NCBI RefSeq assembly: GCF_900156045.1
Contig: NZ_FTMX01000007.1
Span: 62,001 to 126,000, forward strand
Length of the DNA: 64,000 bases
Direction: 5' to 3'
DNA from: Peribacillus simplex
GTDB lineage: Bacteria; Bacillota; Bacilli; Bacillales; DSM-1321
The notes below the pieces were generated by a model. It saw only the letters and a program-made list of their open reading frames with translations, made no database searches and was not told where the DNA came from. Below are positions 8,290 through 16,198 of the stretch, piece by piece (the first letter of the stretch is position 1; each line of letters begins with the position of its first letter). A program made the translations under genes and the position numbers.

Positions 8290-8500
8290 CAAAGTTGATT
8301 GGAGTGTAAGGTGCGGGACTCCTGCGGGAAAAGTCTAGGGGAGACACCACAGAGGATTAAGCCGAGGAGGCCCCCGGACCGCCCGCGGAAATCGAGTGCC
8401 CTACGTTACAATCAACGTTCAAATTGTAAAAACCATAAAAAAACTGTAGCCAAACTCGATTTTCATCGAGTTTGGCTACAGTCTGAGCCTCCAGTTGAGA
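8290..8500 (+). repeat. Dispersed GC-rich repeat, copy 2
   Basis: Second copy of the element at 3851-4035, in opposite orientation. Shared blocks in the same order are GACTCCTGCGGGAAAAG (8318-8334), AGCCGAGGAGGC (around 8360), CCCGCGGAAA (around 8384) and CAA-rich ends. As with copy 1, the element's far end abuts a strong hairpin. The intervening sequence differs by many substitutions, so the copies are not recent duplicates. Confidence 0.75.
8434..8482 (-). terminator. Terminator of the nitroreductase gene
   Basis: Perfect 17-pair stem ACTGTAGCCAAACTCGA / TCGAGTTTGGCTACAGT with a six-base loop; on the minus strand it is followed by a run of seven T residues. It lies 40 bases beyond the nitroreductase stop and inside the end of repeat copy 2. 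Confidence 0.88.
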
Positions 8501-8521
8501 ATTGAAGGTCTCTCTTTTATA

Positions 8522-9088
8522 TTAGTCCATAATGGTCAGTATTTGATCGATCTCTTTCCTTGGACGTGGAGTGGGGATCATATCGGGATAGCCGACGTGA
8601 AGGCTGCCGACGATCTTCTCGCCGGGTTTCACGCCTAAAGCTTCACGAAACTCCATGCTGTGTATCATGCCGTATGTTTCCCATATCATCCCGATTCCTT
8701 TTTCCCAGGCAAGTAGGCTGAAATTCTGGATCAAGGCACTTGTAGCCGCATAATCTTCTTCACGTGTCATGGGATTCGGATTCTCTTCCATGATCACCGC
8801 AACAAACATCGGTACACCTATAAGTTTATTATATCCTCGCTCTCCGGCCGCTTTTTTCTTTTCAGGGTCCTTCTCTTTGCCTACCATGAAAGCACTGGTT
8901 GCTTCCGCGAGTTTTAAACGGCTTTCACCATGCACCACGACGAAGCGCCATGGTTGGGTCATTTTATGGTTCGGTGCCCATGTAGCAGTTTCCAATAAAG
9001 ATTGGATGGTATCAATAGGAACAGGAATGTCCTTAAATCGTTTGATGCTGCGCCGTTCTTTAATGATATCTTCCAGTTTCATGATCAT
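8522..9088 (-). CDS. Nitroreductase-family FMN oxidoreductase
   Basis: A 188-residue flavoprotein of the nitroreductase fold. The N-terminal ERRSIKRFKDIPVP is the FMN-phosphate binding motif, APNHKMTQPWRFVVV is the second family block (residues 40-54), and EKGIGMIWETYG supplies the third. Substrate is unknown; relatives include B. subtilis YfhC/YdjA-type proteins. An ATG six bases inside (9082) is an alternative start, since AAGGAG is four bases from the first and ten from the second. A long structured element with an oligo-T end lies between the probable promoter and the gene (9128-9257), suggesting RNA-level control. Confidence 0.85.
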   Translation of the reverse strand: MIMKLEDIIKERRSIKRFKDIPVPIDTIQSLLETATWAPNHKMTQPWRFVVVHGESRLKLAEATSAFMVGKEKDPEKKKAAGERGYNKLIGVPMFVAVIMEENPNPMTREEDYAATSALIQNFSLLAWEKGIGMIWETYGMIHSMEFREALGVKPGEKIVGSLHVGYPDMIPTPRPRKEIDQILTIMD

Positions 9089-9127
9089 CCTGCTCCTTTA
9101 ATCATATATGTAAGTTTAATAGTTGAA

Positions 9128-9257
9128 AAAAAATAATCCCCGGCTGCCTAATATGCTTTCAACGTGAATAAATTACTTGAATAAAGAGGGGGCAATATTC
9201 TAGTGACTTGCATTCGCTAATGAGCATATAATTTTACTAGGCACAGAGAAGCCGGGG
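9128..9257 (-). ncRNA. Candidate structured leader RNA ahead of the nitroreductase
   Basis: A 20-base run at 9138-9157 pairs in three consecutive blocks with 9223-9257: CCCCGGCT with AGCCGGGG, GCCTA with TAGGC and ATATGCT with AGCATAT. Bulges of seven and eight bases lie on one side only, and about 65 bases form the apical region. On the minus strand the element ends in the GC-rich helix followed by ATTATTTTTTTT, as an intrinsic terminator would, 40 bases before the nitroreductase start. I do not recognise the motif class. A non-autonomous transposon end with hairpins is the main alternative. Confidence 0.45.
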
Positions 9258-9261
9258 CGAC

Positions 9262-9308
9262 ATTGTAGCTATGTACAATATCAAAAGGGTACGATAAGAG
9301 AATATCGT
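9262..9308. promoter_or_regulatory. Two small inverted repeats, possible operators
   Basis: ATTGTA-N6-TACAAT at 9262-9279 and ACGATA-N6-TATCGT at 9291-9308 are each perfect six-base arms. They lie between the nitroreductase leader and the ABC exporter. No cognate regulator is suggested by the sequence. Confidence 0.35.
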
Positions 9309-9333
9309 AATTGCTTATCAAATTTCAGAGATC

Positions 9334-9359
9334 GATAATGAAATTGAAAATCATTATCA
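9334..9359. promoter_or_regulatory. Fur-like box upstream of the ABC exporter
   Basis: TGAAAATCATTATCA (9345-9359) matches the 7-1-7 Fur consensus TGATAATNATTATCA with one mismatch, and GATAATGA / TCATTATC form an eight-base inverted repeat around it. It lies about 120 bases before the likely -10 element of the ABC exporter genes, so the exporter could be iron-repressed. Distance from the promoter weakens the case. Confidence 0.6.
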
Positions 9360-9495
9360 ATTAGAATTTTCGCTTATTTCGTGTAATTTGTCAAGGGTAT
9401 TTATTAAAAAAAATTCAATATATTTACCAATCCTTTATAATAGTTAATATCTTTTAAAAAATCTGTATAAAAATGTATAATGAAAGGATGAAAAG

Positions 9496-9558
9496 ATGCT
9501 ATCTACATATGAAGAATCGAAGGGTGTCATAGATGAAAAATTTGTCCTCATTTCTTAA
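9496..9558 (+). CDS. Possible 20-residue leader peptide overlapping the ABC exporter start
   Basis: ATG at 9496 with AAAGGATGAAAAG upstream encodes MLSTYEESKGVIDEKFVLIS and stops at 9558, inside and out of frame with the exporter gene that starts at 9533. A small upstream frame overlapping a heterodimeric ABC exporter recalls the BmrB leader peptide of B. subtilis bmrBCD, but the sequence is not obviously similar. A TATAAT at 9476-9481 lies just upstream, so the transcript would begin close to this ATG. Confidence 0.35.
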   Translation: MLSTYEESKGVIDEKFVLIS

Positions 9559-11281
9559 GCCATACTGGCTTTTGATCATTCTTGCTTTATCCTTAATGAT
9601 TGTCGAGCTCGGGGTAGAGCTGTTACAACCTCTATTTATAGCAAAAATAATTGATGATGGCATTTTGCAGAAAGATTTATCGGTGGTGATTAAATGGGGA
9701 AGTGTCATGGTTGGACTTTCCGTTTTTTCATTCCTTGGCGGGATCGTTAATTCCTTTACGGCATCACATGTAAGTCAAAGCTTTGGACATGATGTAAGGA
9801 AAAGCCTTTTTGGTAAAATACAGGCGTTTTCTTTTGCGAATTTGAATAATATCCCTACTTCCTCGTTGATAACAAGGATGACGAATGATGTGACCCAACT
9901 TCAAAATACGGTTTTTATGGGCCTGCGTATCATGGCAAGGGCGCCATTGATCGTAATCGGCGGGGCGATAATGGCGATTACGGTCGATTTGAAACTATCC
10001 CTTGTTTTGGTCATTTCAATTCCAGTTCTTGTCTTCTTCCTTAGATGGGTGATGAAACGAGCGGCCAAGCTGTTTAAGCTCGTACAGAATAAACTCGATA
10101 ATGTCAATGGCGTCATGAGGGAAAACCTGATAGGCATGCGATTGATCAAAGCTTTTCTTCGTAAGGAGCATGAAATCGGCCGATTTGACGATGCGAATGA
10201 AGAGTTGAAAAGAAAGACTGTGACTTCCCTTCGTTTAATTGAAACGACGATGCCTGTGTTGATGCTTGTCATGAATGTGGCGATTCTGATCATTCTCTGG
10301 CTTGGAAGCGAATTTATAACAACGGGAGATATACAGGTAGGGGAGGTGGTGGCGATTGTCAACTATGCCACGAGGATTGCGGCATCCCTTTCCGTTTTTT
10401 CATGGCTGATCATGGTCATTTCCCGTGCGAAGGCTTCAGCGGAACGTGTGACGGAAATATTTGAAACTCCGATAGATATTGATGAAGGCAAGGCGGAAAG
10501 TAAGAGTGGGGACATCAATGGGGGAGGCATCAAGTTTCTGGATGTATCTTTCCGCTATCCTGGAACCGATACCCCGATATTGAAAAACTTGAGCTTCTCC
10601 ATCGATCCTGGAGAATCGCTTGCCATCATAGGAGCGACAGGATCAGGGAAAACATCACTGTTTCAGCTGATTCCGAGATTATACGAAGTTGAAAGCGGCT
10701 CCATTCGAATTGATGACCAGGATGTGAAAGATATTCCATTGAATTCGCTGCGGAAAAGGATCGGCTATGTACCGCAAGAGGCCCTGCTATTTTCAGGAAC
10801 CATAAAAAATAATGTCGCTTGGGGAAAAGAAGATGCCACGATGGAGGAAATCATGACAGCGGCCATGCATGCCCAGGTCCATGAGACCGTAATGAAACTT
10901 CCGAAACAATATGAAACCCAGTTAGGGCAAAAAGGTGTGAATCTGTCCGGAGGGCAAAAACAACGCTTATCGATTGCAAGAGCATTGGTGCGCAGACCTA
11001 AGATTCTCCTTCTGGATGATAGTACGAGTGCGCTGGATTTGAAAACGGAAAGTAAATTGCTTGCCGCTTTAAAGGACTATACATGCACAACGCTCATCAT
11101 TACACAAAAAATCAGTACAGCCATGGAGGCGGACAAAATATTGTTGCTGGAAAGCGGTCAAGTAATTGCGCTGGGGAAACATCAGAATTTGATGCAAACA
11201 AGCGATCTTTATCGAAAAATCGTTCACTCACAGTTTGGGGAGGAGGGGATTTCTCTTGAGTCCAAGAACATCTCCCGATAA
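9533..11281 (+). CDS. Heterodimeric ABC exporter, subunit with degenerate ATPase motifs (YfiB-like)
   Basis: A 582-residue half-transporter: six membrane helices (about residues 1-310) followed by an ABC ATPase domain. Walker A is GATGSGKTS, the signature is canonical LSGGQKQR, but Walker B reads ILLLDDSTSALD, with Asp in place of the catalytic Glu, and the switch loop is ITQK, with Gln in place of His. These changes mark the non-catalytic side of an asymmetric exporter such as YfiB/YfiC, BmrC/BmrD or TM287/288. It overlaps its partner gene by 26 bases. Substrate is unknown; drugs, lipids or, given the Fur-like box, a siderophore-type molecule are possible. Confidence 0.9.
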   Translation: MKNLSSFLKPYWLLIILALSLMIVELGVELLQPLFIAKIIDDGILQKDLSVVIKWGSVMVGLSVFSFLGGIVNSFTASHVSQSFGHDVRKSLFGKIQAFSFANLNNIPTSSLITRMTNDVTQLQNTVFMGLRIMARAPLIVIGGAIMAITVDLKLSLVLVISIPVLVFFLRWVMKRAAKLFKLVQNKLDNVNGVMRENLIGMRLIKAFLRKEHEIGRFDDANEELKRKTVTSLRLIETTMPVLMLVMNVAILIILWLGSEFITTGDIQVGEVVAIVNYATRIAASLSVFSWLIMVISRAKASAERVTEIFETPIDIDEGKAESKSGDINGGGIKFLDVSFRYPGTDTPILKNLSFSIDPGESLAIIGATGSGKTSLFQLIPRLYEVESGSIRIDDQDVKDIPLNSLRKRIGYVPQEALLFSGTIKNNVAWGKEDATMEEIMTAAMHAQVHETVMKLPKQYETQLGQKGVNLSGGQKQRLSIARALVRRPKILLLDDSTSALDLKTESKLLAALKDYTCTTLIITQKISTAMEADKILLLESGQVIALGKHQNLMQTSDLYRKIVHSQFGEEGISLESKNISR

Positions 11282-13046
11282 GGCAAGGACTAAACCGGTC
11301 AACTCCTGGAATACGATAAAAAGGATCATTCCCTACTTAGCAACGAATAAAAGCCTGCTATTTTGTGTCCTTTTCATGGTACTGATAAGCTCGGTTTTGG
11401 GATTGCTTGGCCCTTTTCTAGTTGGGATGGCCATTGATGATTATATTGTCACAAGAGATAGCGGGGGGCTGATCAGCCTTCTTTTCGGACTTCTCGGGGT
11501 CTATATATTCTATTCCTTATCCATGTGGCTTCAGAATTATTGGATGATCGGAATCGCTCAGGATACGGTTTATGCAATGCGCAATCAATTGTTCAAAAAG
11601 CTTCACCAGTTGTCCATTCCCTTTTTTGACCGGCGTCAGCATGGTGAATTGATGAGTAGGGTCACGAATGATATAGAAAATGTCAGTTCCACTTTGAATA
11701 GTTCAGTCATCCAGATTTTTTCCAGTGTTCTGACACTGGTCGGGACAATCGGAGTTATGCTGTATTTGAGCCCTTTATTAACTGTTTTAACCTTATTAAT
11801 CGTTCCTCTTATGTTCTTCGGTCTGAGATGGATAACAAATCGGACGGGAAAGCTGTTTAAACAACAGCAGAAGAATCTTGGAGAACTGAATGGTTTTATA
11901 GAAGAAACGATTTCAGGACAACGGATCGTAAAGGCTTTTTCACAGGAAGATAAAGTGATCCGGGATTTTGTCATCAGGAGTGAAAATTTAAAGAAAGCTG
12001 GTTTCTTATCACAATCATACTCTGGGCTGATTCCGAAATTGATGAATTTACTGAACAACTTAAGCTTTACGGTAATAGCCGCTGTCGGCGGGTTTTTGGC
12101 GCTGAGTGGCATAGGGACGGTTTCCATCGGGGTCATTGTCATTTTCACCGAGTATTCAAGGCAATTCACCCGTCCGCTCAATGACCTCGCTAACCAATTC
12201 AATACACTTCTCTCGGCTGTTGCCGGTGCGGAGCGGGTTTTCACCATACTTGATGAAAAAGAAGAGGAAGTGGATGAGAAACAGGCCTCTGAGCTTCGTG
12301 ATGTCCGTGGTGAGGTGGAATTTGAGGGTGTTTCCTTTTCGTATAATGATGAGGAGCAAACGATATATGATGTTGATTTCCGTGCGGAAAAAGGGGAGAC
12401 CATCGCGCTTGTAGGTCCCACTGGGGCAGGTAAGACTACGATCATTAACCTTATTGCCCGTTTTTACGAGCCGAACAACGGCCGGATATTGATTGATGGC
12501 CAGGATATCCAACAGGTGACGAGGTCCAGTCTCCGTAAGCACATGGGCTTCGTTTTACAAGATTCTTTTTTGTTTCAAGGTACGATTCGTGAAAATATCC
12601 GCTACGGTCGACTGGATGCCGAAGATGAAGAAGTGGTGGATGCAGCGAAGCTTGCCAATGCCCATTCCTTTATCATGAAACTGCCGGATCGGTACGATAC
12701 CATCTTGAATCAGGATGGCAGTGGGATAAGCCAGGGACAACGCCAGCTATTATCGATTGCCAGGGCTATTCTAGCCGATCCCGTTCTCTTGATTTTGGAT
12801 GAAGCGACAAGTAGCATAGATACGATTACAGAGCTTAAAATCCAGGAGGCTTTACACCGTTTGATGGAGGGGAGGACAAGTTTTGTCATTGCCCACAGAT
12901 TGAATACAATTCAGCAAAGTGACCAAATCCTTGTTCTTGATGAAGGAAGGATCATTGAAAAGGGAGCCCATGAAGAATTGTTGCGGCAGAGGGGTTTTTA
13001 TTATGAACTGTTTCGCCGTTCATTAAGGGGAAACCAGATTGGATGA
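11256..13046 (+). CDS. Heterodimeric ABC exporter, catalytic subunit (YfiC-like)
   Basis: A 596-residue half-transporter with six helices and an ATPase domain. Walker A is GPTGAGKTT, Walker B is canonical LLILDEATSSID with the catalytic Glu, and the switch His is present (VIAHRLNTIQ). Its signature is the altered GISQGQRQ. Combined with its partner this predicts one competent ATP site (its Walker A/B plus the partner's LSGGQ) and one degenerate site. I chose TTG 11256, which has GGAGGAGGGG seven bases upstream; an in-frame TTG at 11235 lies within that Shine-Dalgarno context and is less likely. The gene starts inside the end of the upstream subunit gene, implying translational coupling. Confidence 0.9.
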   Translation: MSPRTSPDKARTKPVNSWNTIKRIIPYLATNKSLLFCVLFMVLISSVLGLLGPFLVGMAIDDYIVTRDSGGLISLLFGLLGVYIFYSLSMWLQNYWMIGIAQDTVYAMRNQLFKKLHQLSIPFFDRRQHGELMSRVTNDIENVSSTLNSSVIQIFSSVLTLVGTIGVMLYLSPLLTVLTLLIVPLMFFGLRWITNRTGKLFKQQQKNLGELNGFIEETISGQRIVKAFSQEDKVIRDFVIRSENLKKAGFLSQSYSGLIPKLMNLLNNLSFTVIAAVGGFLALSGIGTVSIGVIVIFTEYSRQFTRPLNDLANQFNTLLSAVAGAERVFTILDEKEEEVDEKQASELRDVRGEVEFEGVSFSYNDEEQTIYDVDFRAEKGETIALVGPTGAGKTTIINLIARFYEPNNGRILIDGQDIQQVTRSSLRKHMGFVLQDSFLFQGTIRENIRYGRLDAEDEEVVDAAKLANAHSFIMKLPDRYDTILNQDGSGISQGQRQLLSIARAILADPVLLILDEATSSIDTITELKIQEALHRLMEGRTSFVIAHRLNTIQQSDQILVLDEGRIIEKGAHEELLRQRGFYYELFRRSLRGNQIG

Positions 13047-13052
13047 AGAAAG

Positions 13053-13083
13053 AATGTGTGCCGTCAGGGCGCACATTTTTTGT
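13053..13083 (+). terminator. Terminator of the ABC exporter operon
   Basis: Stem AATGTGTGCC / GGCGCACATT, loop GTCAG, then six T residues, seven bases after the stop. Confidence 0.9.
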
Positions 13084-13426
13084 GTTGGTCCCCATTATTA
13101 GGATATTAAACTTGGGGATTGCATTCTATTCATATAATGAAAAACCTTCTAAAAAATGTGGATTTTTCACCCAATACGGTTTTATAAAGCGTGAAAATCA
13201 CCAATTCCATCTTGGTGGGAACCGAGGGAATTATCGACAAAATAATGGGAAATACTTTACAAATTGACTAATTTGCTATTGCTAAAAAACCTTAAGGTAA
13301 CATATAATTCAGAATATATATAAAATTCTTTAAATTTAATGGGCTAGGGGAGAAATATTGCCCTGGTCCCTTATGAATGAGGTTTTTTATAGTTGCAACC
13401 AGTTCAATAGAGAGGAGATGGAAAAA
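13084..13426. other. Intergenic region before cstA
   Basis: About 340 AT-rich bases. Short open frames here have no ribosome binding site or recognisable sequence. A TATAAT at 13303-13308 could be a -10 element for cstA, but no good -35 is at the right distance. I saw no convincing CcpA cre site, although cstA genes are often carbon-regulated. Confidence 0.5.
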
Positions 13427-15481
13427 ATGAAAACGCTTAAATCTGTCATTCTTTGGGGGATCATATCTGCGTTGGGTGCGGTGAGTTTTGGTTTCGTCGC
13501 GCTAAACCGGGGGGAAAGCATCAATGCCATGTGGATTGTCACTGCAGCACTCTGTGTTTATTCAATTGCATACCGCTTTTATAGTAAATTCATTGCACGG
13601 AAAGTGTTTGAGCTAGATGACAATCGCCAGACTCCATCTGAAGCGAATAATGATGGGAAAGATTATGTTCCTACAAACAAATGGGTGTTGTTTGGTCACC
13701 ATTTTGCAGCGATTGCCGGAGCTGGCCCTCTCGTTGGTCCCATCCTTGCAGCGCAAATGGGATATCTGCCAGGGACACTATGGCTTGTAGTCGGAGTTGT
13801 ATTGGCTGGTGCCGTACAGGATTTTATCATTCTCTTCGGTTCGATGCGCCGTAACGGCAAATCATTGGGAGAGATGATCAAGGAGGAAATTGGACCGATT
13901 ACAGGCTTGATAGCGATGATCGGTATCCTGGGTATCATGATCATTTTATTAGCGGTTCTTGCCCTGGTTGTCGTAAAGGCGCTAGTGGGAAGTCCGTGGG
14001 GGATGTTCACGATTGCCTCGACCATACCGATAGCTGTGCTTATGGGCATTTACATGCGCTATATAAGGCCTGGACGGGTTGGCGAAGGATCGATTATCGG
14101 AATCATACTATTGATGCTCGCGTTATATTTCGGTCGCTTTGTATCAGAGAGCGCAACATTGGCGCCAATGTTCACTTTCAATGGGGAAACGATTGCCATC
14201 ATGTTGATTGTATACGGGTTCGTTGCCTCCGTTTTGCCTGTATGGATGTTATTGGCACCGCGTGATTACTTAAGTACATTCTTGAAAATCGGTACGATCA
14301 TCGGACTTGCACTTGGTATCTTTATTGTCATGCCGAGCCTTGAAATGCCTGCCGTCACTCAATTCATCGATGGAACAGGACCCGTATTTTCCGGAAACTT
14401 ATTCCCGTTCCTATTCATTACGATCGCTTGTGGGGCGGTATCAGGTTTCCATGCACTCGTTTCTTCAGGAACAACTCCTAAAATGATCGAACGTGAATCC
14501 CATTCACGTCCAATTGGATACGGGGCGATGTTGACTGAATCCTTTGTAGCCATCATGGCGATGATAGCAGCTTGTGTACTGACTCCTGGTATCTATTTTG
14601 CCATTAATAGCCCGGGTGCCGTTGTGGGAACGGAGCCAGCACAAGTGGCTGCCACGATATCCGATTGGGGTTTCATTTTGACACCTGAGATGATTACCGG
14701 ACTTGCTGACGATGTAGGGGAAGAGACCATTATATCCCGTACTGGAGGGGCTCCAACCTTTGCTATCGGCATGGCCCATATCTTTTCGCAAGTGATTGGC
14801 GGATCATCCCTGATGGCGTTCTGGTATCATTTCGCGATCCTGTTCGAGGCATTGTTCATATTGACCACCATTGATGCTGGAACCAGGGTAGGGCGTTTTA
14901 TGATACAGGATATAATCGGGACCTTTTACAAACCTTTTGCCGAAACGAATAAATGGCTGCCCAATATTATTGCGACTGCCATTTGTGTAATCGGCTGGGG
15001 GTACTTCCTTTATCAAGGGGTCATTGATCCTCTTGGCGGAATCAACACCCTTTGGCCATTGTTTGGAATTGCGAATCAAATGCTTTCCGCCATTGCGTTG
15101 CTGCTTGGGACGACGGTCCTTTTCAAAATGGGCAAAAAAGCGTACACATGGGTCACTCTTGTCCCTACTACATTCTTGTTGATAGTGACCATGACGGCTG
15201 GGTGGCAAAAGCTGTTTCACGAAAACCCCGCTATTGGCTTTTTGGCACATAAGGATAAGTTTAAAGCGGCCTATGATAATGGGGAAATTCTTGCTCCGGC
15301 AGCTAACCTTGCCGAGATGAAACGGGTTATCGTCAATGATTATGTGGATGCTGCCCTATGTGCCATCTTCATGATCGTGGTGATCACGGTCCTGATTTCT
15401 GCAATTAGGTTATGGATAAAAGTCTTGAAGAACCAGAAAATAGATTTACATGAAACACCGTATGTATCAAGGACGTCATAA
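13427..15481 (+). CDS. cstA: CstA-family carbon starvation protein (pyruvate/peptide transporter)
   Basis: A 684-residue membrane protein with well over a dozen hydrophobic helices. The N-terminal CstA domain carries FGHHFAAIAGAGPLVGPILA (residues 93 onward) and the SGFHALVSSGTTPKM motif, both diagnostic; the C-terminal CstA 5TM domain follows. Family members in enterobacteria import pyruvate or peptides on carbon starvation. ATG 13427 is used because GAGGAG lies nine bases upstream; the longer frame has no signal. A small YbdD-type gene follows 13 bases later, the standard cstA-ybdD pair. Confidence 0.93.
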   Translation: MKTLKSVILWGIISALGAVSFGFVALNRGESINAMWIVTAALCVYSIAYRFYSKFIARKVFELDDNRQTPSEANNDGKDYVPTNKWVLFGHHFAAIAGAGPLVGPILAAQMGYLPGTLWLVVGVVLAGAVQDFIILFGSMRRNGKSLGEMIKEEIGPITGLIAMIGILGIMIILLAVLALVVVKALVGSPWGMFTIASTIPIAVLMGIYMRYIRPGRVGEGSIIGIILLMLALYFGRFVSESATLAPMFTFNGETIAIMLIVYGFVASVLPVWMLLAPRDYLSTFLKIGTIIGLALGIFIVMPSLEMPAVTQFIDGTGPVFSGNLFPFLFITIACGAVSGFHALVSSGTTPKMIERESHSRPIGYGAMLTESFVAIMAMIAACVLTPGIYFAINSPGAVVGTEPAQVAATISDWGFILTPEMITGLADDVGEETIISRTGGAPTFAIGMAHIFSQVIGGSSLMAFWYHFAILFEALFILTTIDAGTRVGRFMIQDIIGTFYKPFAETNKWLPNIIATAICVIGWGYFLYQGVIDPLGGINTLWPLFGIANQMLSAIALLLGTTVLFKMGKKAYTWVTLVPTTFLLIVTMTAGWQKLFHENPAIGFLAHKDKFKAAYDNGEILAPAANLAEMKRVIVNDYVDAALCAIFMIVVITVLISAIRLWIKVLKNQKIDLHETPYVSRTS

Positions 15482-15494
15482 GGGAGGGAAGGCA

Positions 15495-15698
15495 ATGTTG
15501 AAAAGATTGATTAAAATTCTCAGCTACAGAAAGCAATTCGTCAGTTTGCTAGTCGGCGTGCCAAGTTATGATACTTATGTGGCGCATATGAAAATGCATC
15601 ATCCTGAAGACCCTGTGAAAACCAGGAAAGAATTTTTCTGTGAAGCCCAGGATGAGCGGTATAATGCTAAGGGTGGGAAAGTGTCTCGTTGTTGCTAA
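15495..15698 (+). CDS. YbdD/YjiX-family small protein, CstA partner
   Basis: A 67-residue protein with the family pattern: basic N-terminus, VGVPSYDTYVAHMKMHHPED in the centre (P-x-Y-x-x-Y-x-x-H motif), and EFFCEAQDERYN towards the end. The family (formerly called Sel_put) is nearly always encoded directly after CstA-type transporters and is required for transport activity in studied enterobacterial cases. The C-terminus here ends RCC, giving three cysteines in total; a metal or redox role is speculative. AGGGAGGG precedes the ATG. Confidence 0.9.
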   Translation: MLKRLIKILSYRKQFVSLLVGVPSYDTYVAHMKMHHPEDPVKTRKEFFCEAQDERYNAKGGKVSRCC

Positions 15699-15712
15699 CT
15701 GAATATCTTTTG

Positions 15713-15742
15713 AAGGGCCCTCATTAGGAGGGCCCTTTTTTT
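15713..15742 (+). terminator. Terminator of the cstA-ybdD operon
   Basis: Perfect stem AAGGGCCCTC / GAGGGCCCTT, loop ATTAG, then T run. Confidence 0.93.
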
Positions 15743-16198
15743 GCTCGCTAGAACTTTAATTCAATATTAAGCGTCATACATCACAACTCTGAGTATAGAA
15801 AGGAAAGCCAATAAGGAAACATTACTTCAAGAGGAATTGTTTTCGATAAGCTAAGATTACCCTCTTCATTCAATCACTGAATCTTAAGCTACCTGCAGGT
15901 ACCATTGCAAAAGCATATGAACCATATCAGTTTCCTATTGTCTATGTGATTTTTCGGTATTTGTTTCGGCATTATTTTAGTGTAGTTTGTTAGTATGTCC
16001 TTGTGTAGTAGCTTTTTGTAAAATTGCACAATAGCAACCTAAAAAAACTAAAAATTAAAAATTATCAGTCTAAAAGCGGTAATTTTTCACTATTAAATGA
16101 GGAAGGGTTTTGGTCTGTAAAAATAACAACAGGATTAGTTATACTTTAAATTACAAGGTTACTACTTGTTGATTACTATGATAAATGTGGTGATTAAA
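15743..16198. other. AT-rich region before the PRD regulator
   Basis: About 455 bases of very AT-rich sequence marking the left edge of the 16.2-23.5 kb operon. No gene, tRNA or direct repeat that could be an attachment site is evident. I found no RAT-like antiterminator hairpin, as would be expected if the regulator downstream were an RNA-binding antiterminator. Confidence 0.5.

Noticed and set aside
11636..12445. Long minus-strand open frame (269 codons) inside the second ABC exporter gene
   Set aside because: Antisense shadow of a clear ABC transporter coding region; Ser/Thr-rich nonsense composition and no ribosome binding site.
13043..13267. 74-codon frame after the ABC exporter operon
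   Set aside because: Starts at the exporter stop, runs through a strong terminator and has no recognisable sequence.
13303..13308. TATAAT as a sigma-A promoter of cstA with TTGACT at 13264
   Set aside because: The two elements are 33 bases apart, far from the required 16-18.
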